This document shows, piece after piece, positions 1 through 7,983 of a stretch of DNA of 15,047 bases. This DNA comes from Spirochaetales bacterium (GTDB lineage: Bacteria; Spirochaetota; Spirochaetia; Sphaerochaetales; Sphaerochaetaceae). The stretch spans positions 1 through 15,047 of the forward strand of contig JALFYG010000031.1 in NCBI GenBank assembly GCA_022784805.1, in the 5' to 3' direction. The first letter of the stretch is position 1; each line of letters starts with the position of its first letter. The notes under the pieces are model-generated. The model was not told the DNA's origin, did no database searches, and saw only the letters and a list, made by a program, of their open reading frames with translations. The position numbers and the translations under genes are program-made.

Positions 1-1
1 A

Positions 2-2968
2 ATCAGATGGTTCAAGGACCTCTTTGGTGACAGATACTACCTGGAGATCCAGAACCATGGGCTGGAAGAAGAACAGGTTGTTCTCAGGGAACTCCCTCTT
101 CTCTCCAAAGAAATGGATGTCTCTCTTGTCTGTACCAACGATATCCACTACATCGATAAATCTGACTGGAATGCCCACGACACTCTTATCTGTATCGGAA
201 CCCAGTCCAAAAAGACAGACAAGAACCGCATGAGATATAAGGAAGGGGAATTCTACTTCAGATCTCCGGAGGAGATGGAAGAGCTCTTCAAAGATTTCCC
301 TGATGCCATCAAAAACACAGGAAAGATAGCAGAGCGCTGTCAGCTTACCATTAACTTCCCAGGCCCTGTCCTTCCTAAGTGCCAGATTCCACCTCAATAT
401 AAAGATGACGCAGAGTATCTGACAGCCCTCTCCTACGAAGGTTTGACAGTAAGATACCCTAATGCCACAGAAGAAGAGATGGAGAAGCTGAAGCAGAGAC
501 TCCAGTATGAGCTGGACATCATCATAAAGATGGACTTCCCAGCTTACTTCCTGATAGTTCGTGACTACATCCACTGGGCCAAAACCCATGATATCCCGGT
601 AGGACCTGGAAGAGGATCAGGAGCAGGCTCTCTTGTCGCTTACACCACAACGATCACTGACGTAGACCCAATCAAGTACAATCTGCTCTTTGAAAGATTC
701 TTGAACCCGGAACGTGTCTCCCTCCCTGACTTCGATATTGACTTCTGCTTCGAAAGAAGAGGAGAAGTCATCGATTATGTAACAGAGCACTATGGCCACG
801 ATTCTGTTGGACAGATCACAACCTTCGGTACCTTGAAGCCAAAGGCCGTCGTAAAAGATGTATGCCGTGTCCTTGATATTCCTTTCGATGAATCAAACAA
901 GATCACGGCCTTGGTTCCTGATGAAATTCCAGGAATGAAGAAGTGGCACCTACCGGACGCATTGAAGTTTGAGAAGAAACTTCAAGATATAAGGGACAGG
1001 GGCGGAGTCTATGAAGAACTCTTTGACACTGCCATCAGGCTTGAGGGCCTCAGCAGGCACACCTCCCTTCATGCAGCAGGTGTTGTAATCGGAAGAGAGC
1101 CACTAGATAAATATGTTCCTCTCTGTGTGCCTGACCAGAAGAGCGGAGGCCTTGCCAGCCAGTACACCATGCTTCAGATTGAAGAGTGTGGACTGGTAAA
1201 GATGGACTTCTTGGGTCTCAAGACCCTTACTCTCTTGAAGCATGCCGTAGACTTGATACATAAAAGAGAGCCGGACTTTGACCTTAATAAGATCAGCGAT
1301 AGTGACAAGAACACCTTCGACATGCTCTGTCGTGGTGACTCTGCCTATGTCTTCCAGTTTGAATCTGCAGGTATGCAGGATATTCTGAAACAGGCACAGC
1401 CAAGCACAATCGAAGAGCTTGTCGCCTTGAACGCCCTCTATAGACCGGGTCCGATGCAGTTTATTCCAAAGTACATCGACTCAAAGTGGGGAAGAATCCC
1501 TATCACATACCCTGACCCTGCCCTTGAACCTATTCTTAAGACTACATATGGAGTCATCGTTTATCAGGAACAGGTTATGCAGACAGCCCAGATTATCGCA
1601 GGATACACTCTCGGTGAAGCCGATATCCTCAGAAGAATCATGGGTAAGAAGAAAGTCGAAGCCTTGGCCAAGGAACTTGTGAAGTTCAAGGCTGGAGCAG
1701 TGAAGAAGGGATATACAGAGGAGCACGCTGAAGAAATATTCCATATGCTTGAGCCATTCGCAGGATATGGATTCAACAAATCCCACGCCGTAGCCTACTC
1801 CATCATCGCTTATCAGACGGCATACCTGAAGGCCAACTACAATACAGAATTCCTGGCTGCCAACCTTACAAACGAAATGAACAGCCCGGACAAGTTCAAA
1901 GAGTATTTGAATCTTGCTCCAAAGTATGGAATCAAGGTTGTGCCACCATCCATCAACAGATCCGAGACCCAGTTCTCTGTAGATAATGGAGAGATTCTGT
2001 ATGGCTTGGCCGCCATAAAGAACGTTGGCGCCAACGTTGTTGATTCCATTATTGTCGAGAGGGAGAAGAACGGACCATATAAGTCATTTATGGACTTCTT
2101 ATCAAGGCAGGGTGAGACAACTCTTAACTCTAGACTTGTGGAGTGTCTCATCAAAACAGGTTGTTTCGACGAGCTTGGTGTAGACAGAGCTGTTCTTCTT
2201 GCAAACCTTGATGAAGCTTTCCGCTTCGACAAGGCTCAGAAATCCCAATCCGCCTTTGGTCAGCTCTCACTCTTCGGAGGAGAGGAAGAGGAGATGCTGG
2301 GAGAGTTTGAGATGAAGAGTGCAGATCCTCTTCCATTCCTGGAAAAACTGAAGATGGAGAAGGAACTTCTTGGCTTCTATATCTCAGGTCATCCTCTTGA
2401 TAGCTATGAGAAAGAGATCAACGAGTGTGTGAAGGTGAACTTGTCTGATCCTGACACCATCATTTTCGGCCAGGACACTCAGATAATCGGACAGATCATC
2501 GCCCAGAAGGTTGTCATAAGCAAAAAAAGCGGTGGAAAGCTCCTCTTTATGACCATCCAGACCAGGGACGGAGATGTGGAGGCTGCCGTCTTCACCAAGG
2601 TCTATGAGAAGATTGAAGGTAAGACGGAAGTCGATGGAATCTATGGCTTCAAAGGCAGGTTTGATAAGCGTGATGACAAGTTAAGCTTTGTCATCTCAGA
2701 TGTGGTTGCCCCTTCTGAACTGGAACCTTTGGCTGTACAGAGAATCAACATCAGAATAAAGGGCGACGTAGATATCAACAGAAAGACAATGAAAGACTTG
2801 ATGGAAGTCATGATACAAAACGAAGGCTCCATACCTGTCTCTCTCTTTATCAGTGACTCACCTGGAGAGGAATTGAAGCTGAAAAGCACCAGCAGCATCC
2901 AGTATTCACAAAATCTCTACAATGAGTTAAGAGGGTTGGATGTTGTCGAAAAGGTCTGGGTAAGCTAA
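2..2968 (+). CDS. dnaE: DNA polymerase III subunit alpha (DnaE), 5' end cut off by the window edge
   Basis: This is the catalytic subunit of the replicative DNA polymerase (family C). The reading frame is open from base 2 with family-typical sequence (FKDLFGDRYYLEI) before the first ATG at 113, so the true start lies outside the window; roughly 200 N-terminal residues (most of the PHP domain) are missing. The visible 988 residues hold the PHP end (NDIHY and AHD around 134-190), the GPGRGSGAGS loop (about 602-631), the catalytic pair PDFDIDF (Asp codons at 728 and 734) and the third catalytic Asp in KMDFLGLKTLT (codon at 1205). They also hold a helix-hairpin-helix region near 2100-2220, a beta-clamp motif QLSLF (2261-2275) and an OB-fold near 2470-2705. 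The PHP piece keeps His residues that E. coli DnaE has lost. The stop at 2966-2968 is 23 bases before the YGGT gene. Identification is secure. Confidence 0.97.
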   Translation: MRWFKDLFGDRYYLEIQNHGLEEEQVVLRELPLLSKEMDVSLVCTNDIHYIDKSDWNAHDTLICIGTQSKKTDKNRMRYKEGEFYFRSPEEMEELFKDFPDAIKNTGKIAERCQLTINFPGPVLPKCQIPPQYKDDAEYLTALSYEGLTVRYPNATEEEMEKLKQRLQYELDIIIKMDFPAYFLIVRDYIHWAKTHDIPVGPGRGSGAGSLVAYTTTITDVDPIKYNLLFERFLNPERVSLPDFDIDFCFERRGEVIDYVTEHYGHDSVGQITTFGTLKPKAVVKDVCRVLDIPFDESNKITALVPDEIPGMKKWHLPDALKFEKKLQDIRDRGGVYEELFDTAIRLEGLSRHTSLHAAGVVIGREPLDKYVPLCVPDQKSGGLASQYTMLQIEECGLVKMDFLGLKTLTLLKHAVDLIHKREPDFDLNKISDSDKNTFDMLCRGDSAYVFQFESAGMQDILKQAQPSTIEELVALNALYRPGPMQFIPKYIDSKWGRIPITYPDPALEPILKTTYGVIVYQEQVMQTAQIIAGYTLGEADILRRIMGKKKVEALAKELVKFKAGAVKKGYTEEHAEEIFHMLEPFAGYGFNKSHAVAYSIIAYQTAYLKANYNTEFLAANLTNEMNSPDKFKEYLNLAPKYGIKVVPPSINRSETQFSVDNGEILYGLAAIKNVGANVVDSIIVEREKNGPYKSFMDFLSRQGETTLNSRLVECLIKTGCFDELGVDRAVLLANLDEAFRFDKAQKSQSAFGQLSLFGGEEEEMLGEFEMKSADPLPFLEKLKMEKELLGFYISGHPLDSYEKEINECVKVNLSDPDTIIFGQDTQIIGQIIAQKVVISKKSGGKLLFMTIQTRDGDVEAAVFTKVYEKIEGKTEVDGIYGFKGRFDKRDDKLSFVISDVVAPSELEPLAVQRINIRIKGDVDINRKTMKDLMEVMIQNEGSIPVSLFISDSPGEELKLKSTSSIQYSQNLYNELRGLDVVEKVWVS

Positions 2969-2978
2969 CTTTTTCTTT

Positions 2979-2983
2979 GGAGG
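2979..2983 (+). promoter_or_regulatory. Ribosome binding site that fixes the YGGT protein start
   Basis: GGAGG lies 8 bases before ATG at 2992. An in-frame TTG at 2977 would place this motif inside the coding region and has no Shine-Dalgarno of its own, so the ATG is preferred. Confidence 0.75.
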
Positions 2984-2991
2984 CACCTAAA

Positions 2992-3597
2992 ATGGTCAAC
3001 AATGTAATCTTAATGAAGCTTGCACTATTCTTGGCAAGACTTTTGAATGTATATTCTATCCTCATCTGGGTGAGAATCATTCTTTCCTGGATTTTCCCTC
3101 ACCCTTCACGCCAGAATTGGATCTATTGGATGGGACGTTTGGTTGACCCGTATTTGGGTGCCTTTAAGAGCAATAAGAGCGTCATAGGAAGACTGGACTT
3201 CTCTCCTATCATCGCCATTGGTGTATTGTCTATCGTTGAGAGTATCCTGCAGTACTATGGATACTATGGAACTATCACCCTATCTATGTTCCTCTATGTC
3301 TTCCTTGCAGCTTTCTGGAACTATGGTCTCTCAATCTACTTCTGGATTCTCTTCTTTGCCCTTGTTTTCAAGACAATCGCATCATTTTCAAGTAATTCTC
3401 AGATGTGGGGAATGGCAGAAGGCATTGGAAGCGCAGCACGTCCTGTAACAGATTTTGTAAGAAGCTTTGCAAAGAATAGAATCCTCAGCGAAAAGACAGT
3501 CAATGTCATTTCACTGATTCTTGTCCTCGTGGTGTGGTTCATGGTGAAGTATCTTGTCGGCTGGCTCGGTACCTTGGTTTTGAGAATCCCAATGTAA
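2992..3597 (+). CDS. YGGT-family integral membrane protein, two-repeat form
   Basis: This is a 201-residue, very hydrophobic protein of the YggT family. Family members are linked to membrane/cell-envelope organisation and osmotic stress, but the biochemical role is not settled. Membrane segments are visible at about residues 8-33, 68-88, 97-135 (probably two) and 172-195. The protein seems to be a tandem duplication. The first half has the typical pattern of a hydrophobic helix with VRIILSW, then RLVDPYLGAFK, then another helix; the second half repeats this with ARPVTDFVRSF followed by a C-terminal helix. The length matches two-domain members such as E. coli YggT (188 residues). The gene sits between dnaE and recG, with its stop one base before the recG ATG, so co-transcription and translational coupling are likely. 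Family is well supported; function is not. Confidence 0.85.
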   Translation: MVNNVILMKLALFLARLLNVYSILIWVRIILSWIFPHPSRQNWIYWMGRLVDPYLGAFKSNKSVIGRLDFSPIIAIGVLSIVESILQYYGYYGTITLSMFLYVFLAAFWNYGLSIYFWILFFALVFKTIASFSSNSQMWGMAEGIGSAARPVTDFVRSFAKNRILSEKTVNVISLILVLVVWFMVKYLVGWLGTLVLRIPM

Positions 3598-3598
3598 A

Positions 3599-5617
3599 AT
3601 GGACGAAAGCATCACTAAAGTCCCCGGAGTGGGAAAAGCCCTGAAAGGAGAGTTTGAAAAGCTTGGAGTATCCACATTGATGGATGCTGTGGAGCTATTG
3701 CCTCGTGGCTACGACGACAGGAGAAAAGAGAGGAGAATGCAGGATGCCACAGCGGCAGACCCCAGCGTCAACTGTCGTATCACTATCCTTTCCCATGAGA
3801 CTTTTCCCTCTCCAAAAATGGGTATGACACTTAAAGTGAATGCTGAAGACGACGACGGAGAGAGAGTTACCCTCCTCTGTTTCAATAGACCTTTTTTAAA
3901 AACACAACTTAAAATTGACTCATCTTGGTACCTCAACGCAACCGTGCAGAAATATAAGGGTGCCTATTCCACCTCACGCTTTGAGATCAAGAAAACAAAG
4001 GAAGAGTGTGGAATAGGAAAGATTCTCCCACTTTATCCCTTAAGCGGCAACTTGAAGCAAAAGAATGTAAGGGACGCCACACGCTTTGCATTGGAGGTTC
4101 TCTCTCCCTTTGATGAAATACTCCCTGAGGAGACTAAAGAGAGATACTCTCTTTTATCACGCACCGAAGCCTTCAAGTCCGTCCATTGGCCCAAGGATGA
4201 AGTGGAGATTGAAAATGGACGACGCACCCTTGCCTTTACTGAGCTCTTATTAATGGAACTCTCCATTTTAAGGGAAAAGAAAGAGAAGAAGGCGATAAAG
4301 AAGTCTAAGCCTTCCTCTTTGGAGAAGAAGTTAATATCATCCCTCCCCTTCTCCCTTACCCCGGACCAAGCTGCAGCCATTGATGAGATAAGAGAAGACT
4401 TATCTTCCCAGGCCTCTATGTATCGCCTATTGCAGGGAGACGTAGGAGCTGGAAAGACACTAGTAGCCTGGATCAGCGCCCTTTCTATAATCGAGAAGGG
4501 AGGGCAGGTTGCCTTTATGGCACCGACAGAGCTCCTTGCCAGGCAACACGCAGAGAAGGCCTCCGAGCTTCTTGCCCCGCTGGGAGTGAGAATCGCCTTT
4601 GTCACAGGAGAAGTAAAGGGAAAGGGAAGAAATCTTCTCTTGAAGGCCCTCTCCAATGGAGAAGTGGACCTGGCCATAGGAACCCATGCTCTCTTCTCTT
4701 CAGACGTAAAGTTCAAGAACCTGAAATATGTAATAATCGACGAGCAACATCGCTTTGGAGTGGGACAAAGAGAGGCATTGATGGAGAAGGGAGAGATGCC
4801 CCATGTCTTGATGATGACGGCGACTCCTATACCCCGCACCCTTGCCATGACTCTCTTTGCAGATATGGATACCTCTGTAATTCACTCAATGCCTCAAGGA
4901 AGGAAACCAATAAAGACACATACAGTCTCTTCCCTTAACAGGGACAGAATGTATGAAGCTGTGGGAGTGGAGTTTCAAAGGGGCCACCAAGCATACTTTG
5001 TTTATCCGAGAATCGATGACGAAGGAGAATCTGACCTTAGAGACGTTACAAGTATGTACTCATTTCTCCAGACAAAGTACCCGGGAGTCCCCTCGGCATT
5101 GATCCACTCAAAACTTGAGGAAGAGGAAAAGGTCAGAATCCTCAAGGAGTTCAAGGAAAAGAAGATTCAATATCTTGTCTCCACAAGCGTCGTCGAAGTA
5201 GGTATCGATATTCCAGACGCCACATGTATGGTGATCGAGCATGCAGAGCGCTTTGGCTTGGCAGCCCTCCATCAGCTTAGGGGAAGAGTCGGAAGGTCTG
5301 ATCTCCAGTCATACTGCTTCCTTGTCTTTGAGCCTTCTCTCTCAGAAGATGGAAAAGAGAGACTGAAGGTAATGAGGGAGACAAACGACGGTTTCTTGAT
5401 CGCAGAGAAAGACTTGGAGATAAGAGGGCCTGGAGAGATGGCAGGAAATAAGCAGTCAGGCTTCTTGAAGCTGAAGTTTGCTTCCATCACCGAGGACCAA
5501 GATATCCTGGAGGAAGCGAGAAAGGAAGCGGAAAGAATCTGCTCTGTGGACAGAGGGCTTATCAAGGGATGTAACGCCGGGCTTAGAAGAGCCTTGAACG
5601 AGATGAAAAGGGATTAA
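3599..5617 (+). CDS. recG: ATP-dependent DNA helicase RecG
   Basis: RecG is a superfamily 2 helicase that remodels stalled replication forks and branch-migrates Holliday junctions. The 672 residues are close to E. coli RecG (693). The N-terminal wedge/OB region (about residues 1-170) starts with a helix-hairpin-like VPGVGKALKGEFEKLG. The helicase core shows Walker A GDVGAGKT (280-287), PTELLARQH (motif Ia), the DEQH box (381-384), MTATPIPRT (motif III) and STSVVEVGIDIPDAT and QLRGRVGRS (motifs V and VI). It ends with the RecG-specific C-terminal region around GFLIAEKDLEIRGPGEMAG (TRG motif). The ATG follows the YGGT stop after one base, and no strong separate Shine-Dalgarno is visible, so translation is probably coupled. 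All key motifs are intact. Confidence 0.97.
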   Translation: MDESITKVPGVGKALKGEFEKLGVSTLMDAVELLPRGYDDRRKERRMQDATAADPSVNCRITILSHETFPSPKMGMTLKVNAEDDDGERVTLLCFNRPFLKTQLKIDSSWYLNATVQKYKGAYSTSRFEIKKTKEECGIGKILPLYPLSGNLKQKNVRDATRFALEVLSPFDEILPEETKERYSLLSRTEAFKSVHWPKDEVEIENGRRTLAFTELLLMELSILREKKEKKAIKKSKPSSLEKKLISSLPFSLTPDQAAAIDEIREDLSSQASMYRLLQGDVGAGKTLVAWISALSIIEKGGQVAFMAPTELLARQHAEKASELLAPLGVRIAFVTGEVKGKGRNLLLKALSNGEVDLAIGTHALFSSDVKFKNLKYVIIDEQHRFGVGQREALMEKGEMPHVLMMTATPIPRTLAMTLFADMDTSVIHSMPQGRKPIKTHTVSSLNRDRMYEAVGVEFQRGHQAYFVYPRIDDEGESDLRDVTSMYSFLQTKYPGVPSALIHSKLEEEEKVRILKEFKEKKIQYLVSTSVVEVGIDIPDATCMVIEHAERFGLAALHQLRGRVGRSDLQSYCFLVFEPSLSEDGKERLKVMRETNDGFLIAEKDLEIRGPGEMAGNKQSGFLKLKFASITEDQDILEEARKEAERICSVDRGLIKGCNAGLRRALNEMKRD

Positions 5618-5650
5618 ACTTCACAGAAACAACAAATGTATAGTTTTATA

Positions 5651-5685
5651 ACTCTCCTAAAGAGAGTGACATTATTTCTTTTTTT
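5651..5685 (+). terminator. Weak hairpin plus T-rich tract after recG
   Basis: In the 95-base gap after recG, ACTCTC (5651-5656) pairs perfectly with GAGAGT (5662-5667) around a 5-base loop. A T-rich tract ends in seven Ts at 5679-5685. The stem is short and the T run starts 11 bases after it, so this is at best a leaky terminator or an mRNA processing element between two sub-operons. No convincing promoter was recognised in the gap. Confidence 0.3.
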
Positions 5686-5712
5686 GAAGAAAATGCATCT
5701 AGAGGTATTAGT

Positions 5713-6282
5713 ATGTTTGATAGAAACACCGCTGTAGAACTATGGCATAAATATAATAAAAGCGAGAGTCTTTGGCACCATGCCCTCTCTGTTGAAGCTG
5801 TAATGAAAGAGTTTGCCGCCCACTATGGAGAAGACACAGAATACTGGGGTCTTGTGGGACTCTTACACGATATCGACTGGGAGAAATTTCCTGAAATCCA
5901 CTGTCAGAAGGCACCTGAACTCTTAAAAGAGATTGGCGCAGACGATGACTTTATCCACGCTGTCTGCTCCCATGGCTGGTCTATCTGCACTGATGTGGCG
6001 CCAGAGAAAAGAATGGAGAAAGTTCTCTTCACCATCGACGAGCTTACTGGTCTTATCACAGCAACAGCGTTGATGAGACCAGAGAAGATGAAGGGAATCA
6101 CAGTAAAGAGCGTAAAGAAAAAGTGGTCCAGCAAGGGCTTTGCCGCAGGAGTCAACAGAGAGATCATCGAGAAGGGTGCAGCTCTCCTTGGTGAAGAGAT
6201 TCCATTTATCATCGACACAACTATCAAAGGAATGACGACAATCGCTCCAGCCATCGGTCTCTGGCCAGAGGAGGAAGCGTGA
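5713..6282 (+). CDS. HD-domain predicted metal-dependent phosphohydrolase
   Basis: This is a 189-residue soluble protein of the HD superfamily, whose members are metal-dependent phosphohydrolases acting on nucleotides or other phosphoesters. The expected metal-ligand pattern is present: H23 in WHHALSV, the HD pair H52-D53 in GLLHDIDWEKFP, H87 in CSHGWS and D109 in FTIDELTG. The rest is a helical C-terminal tail (about 125-189) without a recognised domain. The start is supported by AGAGG at 5701-5705, 7 bases upstream. The stop overlaps the rsmD start by four bases (GTGA), so it is translated together with rsmD. The substrate is unknown. The protein looks like the small stand-alone HD proteins common in anaerobes, but I cannot name a characterised orthologue. 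Confidence 0.85.
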   Translation: MFDRNTAVELWHKYNKSESLWHHALSVEAVMKEFAAHYGEDTEYWGLVGLLHDIDWEKFPEIHCQKAPELLKEIGADDDFIHAVCSHGWSICTDVAPEKRMEKVLFTIDELTGLITATALMRPEKMKGITVKSVKKKWSSKGFAAGVNREIIEKGAALLGEEIPFIIDTTIKGMTTIAPAIGLWPEEEA

Positions 6283-6824
6283 GGATTACCGGAGGTAAAT
6301 ACTGTAGAAGAAACGTAGTCTGTCCTCCTGGAGTAATCAGGCCTGCTATGGACAGAATGAGGGAGTCTCTCTTCTCTATCCTTGGAGACCTTACAGGCTG
6401 CTCTTTTCTTGACCTATTCTCAGGTTCAGGCTGCGTGGCCATTGAAGCCGCCAGCAGAGGAGCCAACCCTATCCATCTAGTTGAGATGGACAGGGGAAAG
6501 AAGGCCACAATCGAGAGGAACCTCTCCTTTGTGGAGGAAGACAAGAAGCTATTTGTAATGGACGCTGAGAGATATATTCTTTCTTCTCTCATCAGTTATG
6601 ACATCGTCTATGCTGACCCTCCTTTTCCTATGGAAGGAAAAGTGAGCTTATTAAAGAATGTCGCTTCACACCATACAGTAAAGCCAGGTGGTCTCTTCAT
6701 CATCCACTATCCAGTGGAAGAAGAAAAAGAGTGGCCTGAAGAGTTAGATGGTTTTTCTCTTTATGACAAACGTAAGTATGGAAGAAGCATGATAAGAATG
6801 TATAAAGCGGAGGAAGAATGCTGA
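6279..6824 (+). CDS. rsmD: 16S rRNA (guanine(966)-N(2))-methyltransferase RsmD
   Basis: RsmD methylates N2 of G966 (E. coli numbering) in 16S rRNA during 30S assembly, using S-adenosylmethionine. The 181-residue protein has the family start MRITGGKY, the RPAMDRMRESLFSIL segment (residues 21-35), the SAM-binding loop DLFSGSG (45-51), an acidic residue after the second strand (HLVEMD) and the catalytic DPPF motif (113-116). The start is GTG at 6279, overlapping the previous stop. It is chosen because the conserved N-terminus begins exactly there and because GAGGAGG lies just upstream (6268-6274). The C-terminus overlaps the thioesterase start by seven bases. The length is slightly below E. coli RsmD (198), with no motif missing. 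Identification is strong. Confidence 0.93.
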   Translation: MRITGGKYCRRNVVCPPGVIRPAMDRMRESLFSILGDLTGCSFLDLFSGSGCVAIEAASRGANPIHLVEMDRGKKATIERNLSFVEEDKKLFVMDAERYILSSLISYDIVYADPPFPMEGKVSLLKNVASHHTVKPGGLFIIHYPVEEEKEWPEELDGFSLYDKRKYGRSMIRMYKAEEEC

Positions 6825-7615
6825 TCATTGGCGAAGACAATATAGGAAGAGATTCTTCTTATTTCCAGAGCACAGATACAGACGGTTTCTACACGGCAAG
6901 ACCACAGAAATACTTTGGTCTCAGCCAGGAAGTTGCAGGCTGCCATGCTGCACTGAAGGGTGCAGGCTTGAAAGACATGCTGGATAACGAAGGAAGAACT
7001 TGGATGATCCTTCGTACCCAGATGACAATCGGTAAGTATGCTTCTTGGCTTGATGAATTTGACATCGAGACTTGGTGCCAGGAAGGATACAGACTCTACT
7101 GCCCAAGATTTGTGGAGGCCAGAGACAAGAAGACAGGAGAGATGTTATTCCAGTCCAAGAACCTATGGGTGATTATGGACGTGGTGAGAAATAGGCCTGA
7201 GAAGCCCAGCTACATCGATGATAGGCTTGCTTACGTAAGCCCAGAGCTAAGACATTTTGATCCTGCCCTCTCAAAGTTTCCTCAAGAGGAAGATTATACT
7301 ATCGACGTAGTTAATTCCTTTAAAATCGATGTCAGCTACTATGACACCGACTACAATAGACACGTGAATAACATCTCTTATATCAACTGGCTCATGGAGT
7401 CTTTCCCTCATGATTTTCTGGATCAAAACCTACCTGAGTTCTTTGACGTGGAGTGGAAGAAACAGTGTCATTGGGGAGACGAAATCAGAGTCGAGACAAA
7501 GAAGAAAGAAGGCAGCGAAGAGTATTACACAAAGATTCTTCATAAGACAAAGGATGGTGAAGACGAAGTTGCTTTCCACGCTGTAACTAGATGGCGTAAG
7601 AGAGAGACTATATGA
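6818..7615 (+). CDS. Acyl-ACP thioesterase (FatA/FatB-like, double hotdog)
   Basis: This 265-residue enzyme is predicted to hydrolyse acyl-acyl carrier protein to free fatty acid, ending or tuning fatty-acid elongation in the cytoplasm. The N-terminal hotdog half (about 15-140) carries TWMILRTQMTI and the C-terminal half (about 160-260) carries the catalytic loop DTDYNRHVNN. D178, N180 and H182 there match the Asp, Asn and His of plant FatB enzymes, and the downstream Cys is C217 in KKQCHWGDE. The residue before that Cys is Gln (Q216), where plant enzymes have Glu. The ATG at 6818 has GGAGG at 6809-6813 and overlaps rsmD by seven bases. The stop overlaps the next gene by four bases (ATGA). 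Chain-length preference cannot be read from the sequence. Family call is strong. Confidence 0.9.
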   Translation: MLIIGEDNIGRDSSYFQSTDTDGFYTARPQKYFGLSQEVAGCHAALKGAGLKDMLDNEGRTWMILRTQMTIGKYASWLDEFDIETWCQEGYRLYCPRFVEARDKKTGEMLFQSKNLWVIMDVVRNRPEKPSYIDDRLAYVSPELRHFDPALSKFPQEEDYTIDVVNSFKIDVSYYDTDYNRHVNNISYINWLMESFPHDFLDQNLPEFFDVEWKKQCHWGDEIRVETKKKEGSEEYYTKILHKTKDGEDEVAFHAVTRWRKRETI

Positions 7616-7983
7616 GTTTCTCTTCTCTTTCAGAGTATTTATCTTCCCTTGGAGATATAGAGAAAGAGTACACACTTAGATTTATTTCTTTTATGGAAAA
7701 AGAGCATCCTGAACTAAAAGTAAGGATCTCTTTTTCTATGCCTATGTGGTGGGTGAAAGAGAAGATGAAGGATGGTTATGTGGGCGTTTCTGCATCAAAG
7801 AGCCGCTTTACCCTTCACTTCTCCTCCGAAGCCTTTACACGAAGCGTAGAGAAAGAAAGGCCAGACTTAAAGTATGGAAAGCAGTGCGTATCTATTGGAT
7901 ACAAGAATGAAGAGGATTATCTCTTTCTTGAGAGGAAAGCTCTATCTTTCCTCTCCTCAAATGATAGTCTTAAGCCACTCTAA
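7612..7983 (+). CDS. DUF1801 / YdhG-like small protein
   Basis: This 123-residue soluble protein resembles the DUF1801 (YdhG, frataxin-like fold) family. The N-terminal helix with EKEYTLRFISFMEKEHPE is followed by the family-typical strand segment ISFSMPMWWVKEK (39-51). Next come VGVSASKSRFTLHFSSEAF (57-75), which resembles the KNHIGLYP-like strand pair, and a C-terminal CVSIGYKNEEDY (92-103). Some members of the family have been described as iron chaperones, but most are uncharacterised, so no reaction is assigned. Its start overlaps the thioesterase stop (ATGA), so it is the last gene of that operon. Its last 27 bases overlap the 3' end of the convergent gene on the other strand. The family call is by pattern only. 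Confidence 0.7.
   Translation: MSFSSLSEYLSSLGDIEKEYTLRFISFMEKEHPELKVRISFSMPMWWVKEKMKDGYVGVSASKSRFTLHFSSEAFTRSVEKERPDLKYGKQCVSIGYKNEEDYLFLERKALSFLSSNDSLKPL

Noticed and set aside
24..233. Short plus-strand open frame at the left edge
   Set aside because: It overlaps dnaE in another frame, and the dnaE frame is clearly the coding one, with family motifs from base 2.
2977..2991. TTG start for the YGGT protein, giving five extra residues
   Set aside because: GGAGG at 2979-2983 would then lie inside the gene, while it is ideally spaced for the ATG at 2992.
4033..4848. 271-codon open frame antisense to recG
   Set aside because: It lies wholly inside recG motifs, is rich in Ser and Arg without domain-like pattern, and is explained by the codon bias of recG on the other strand.
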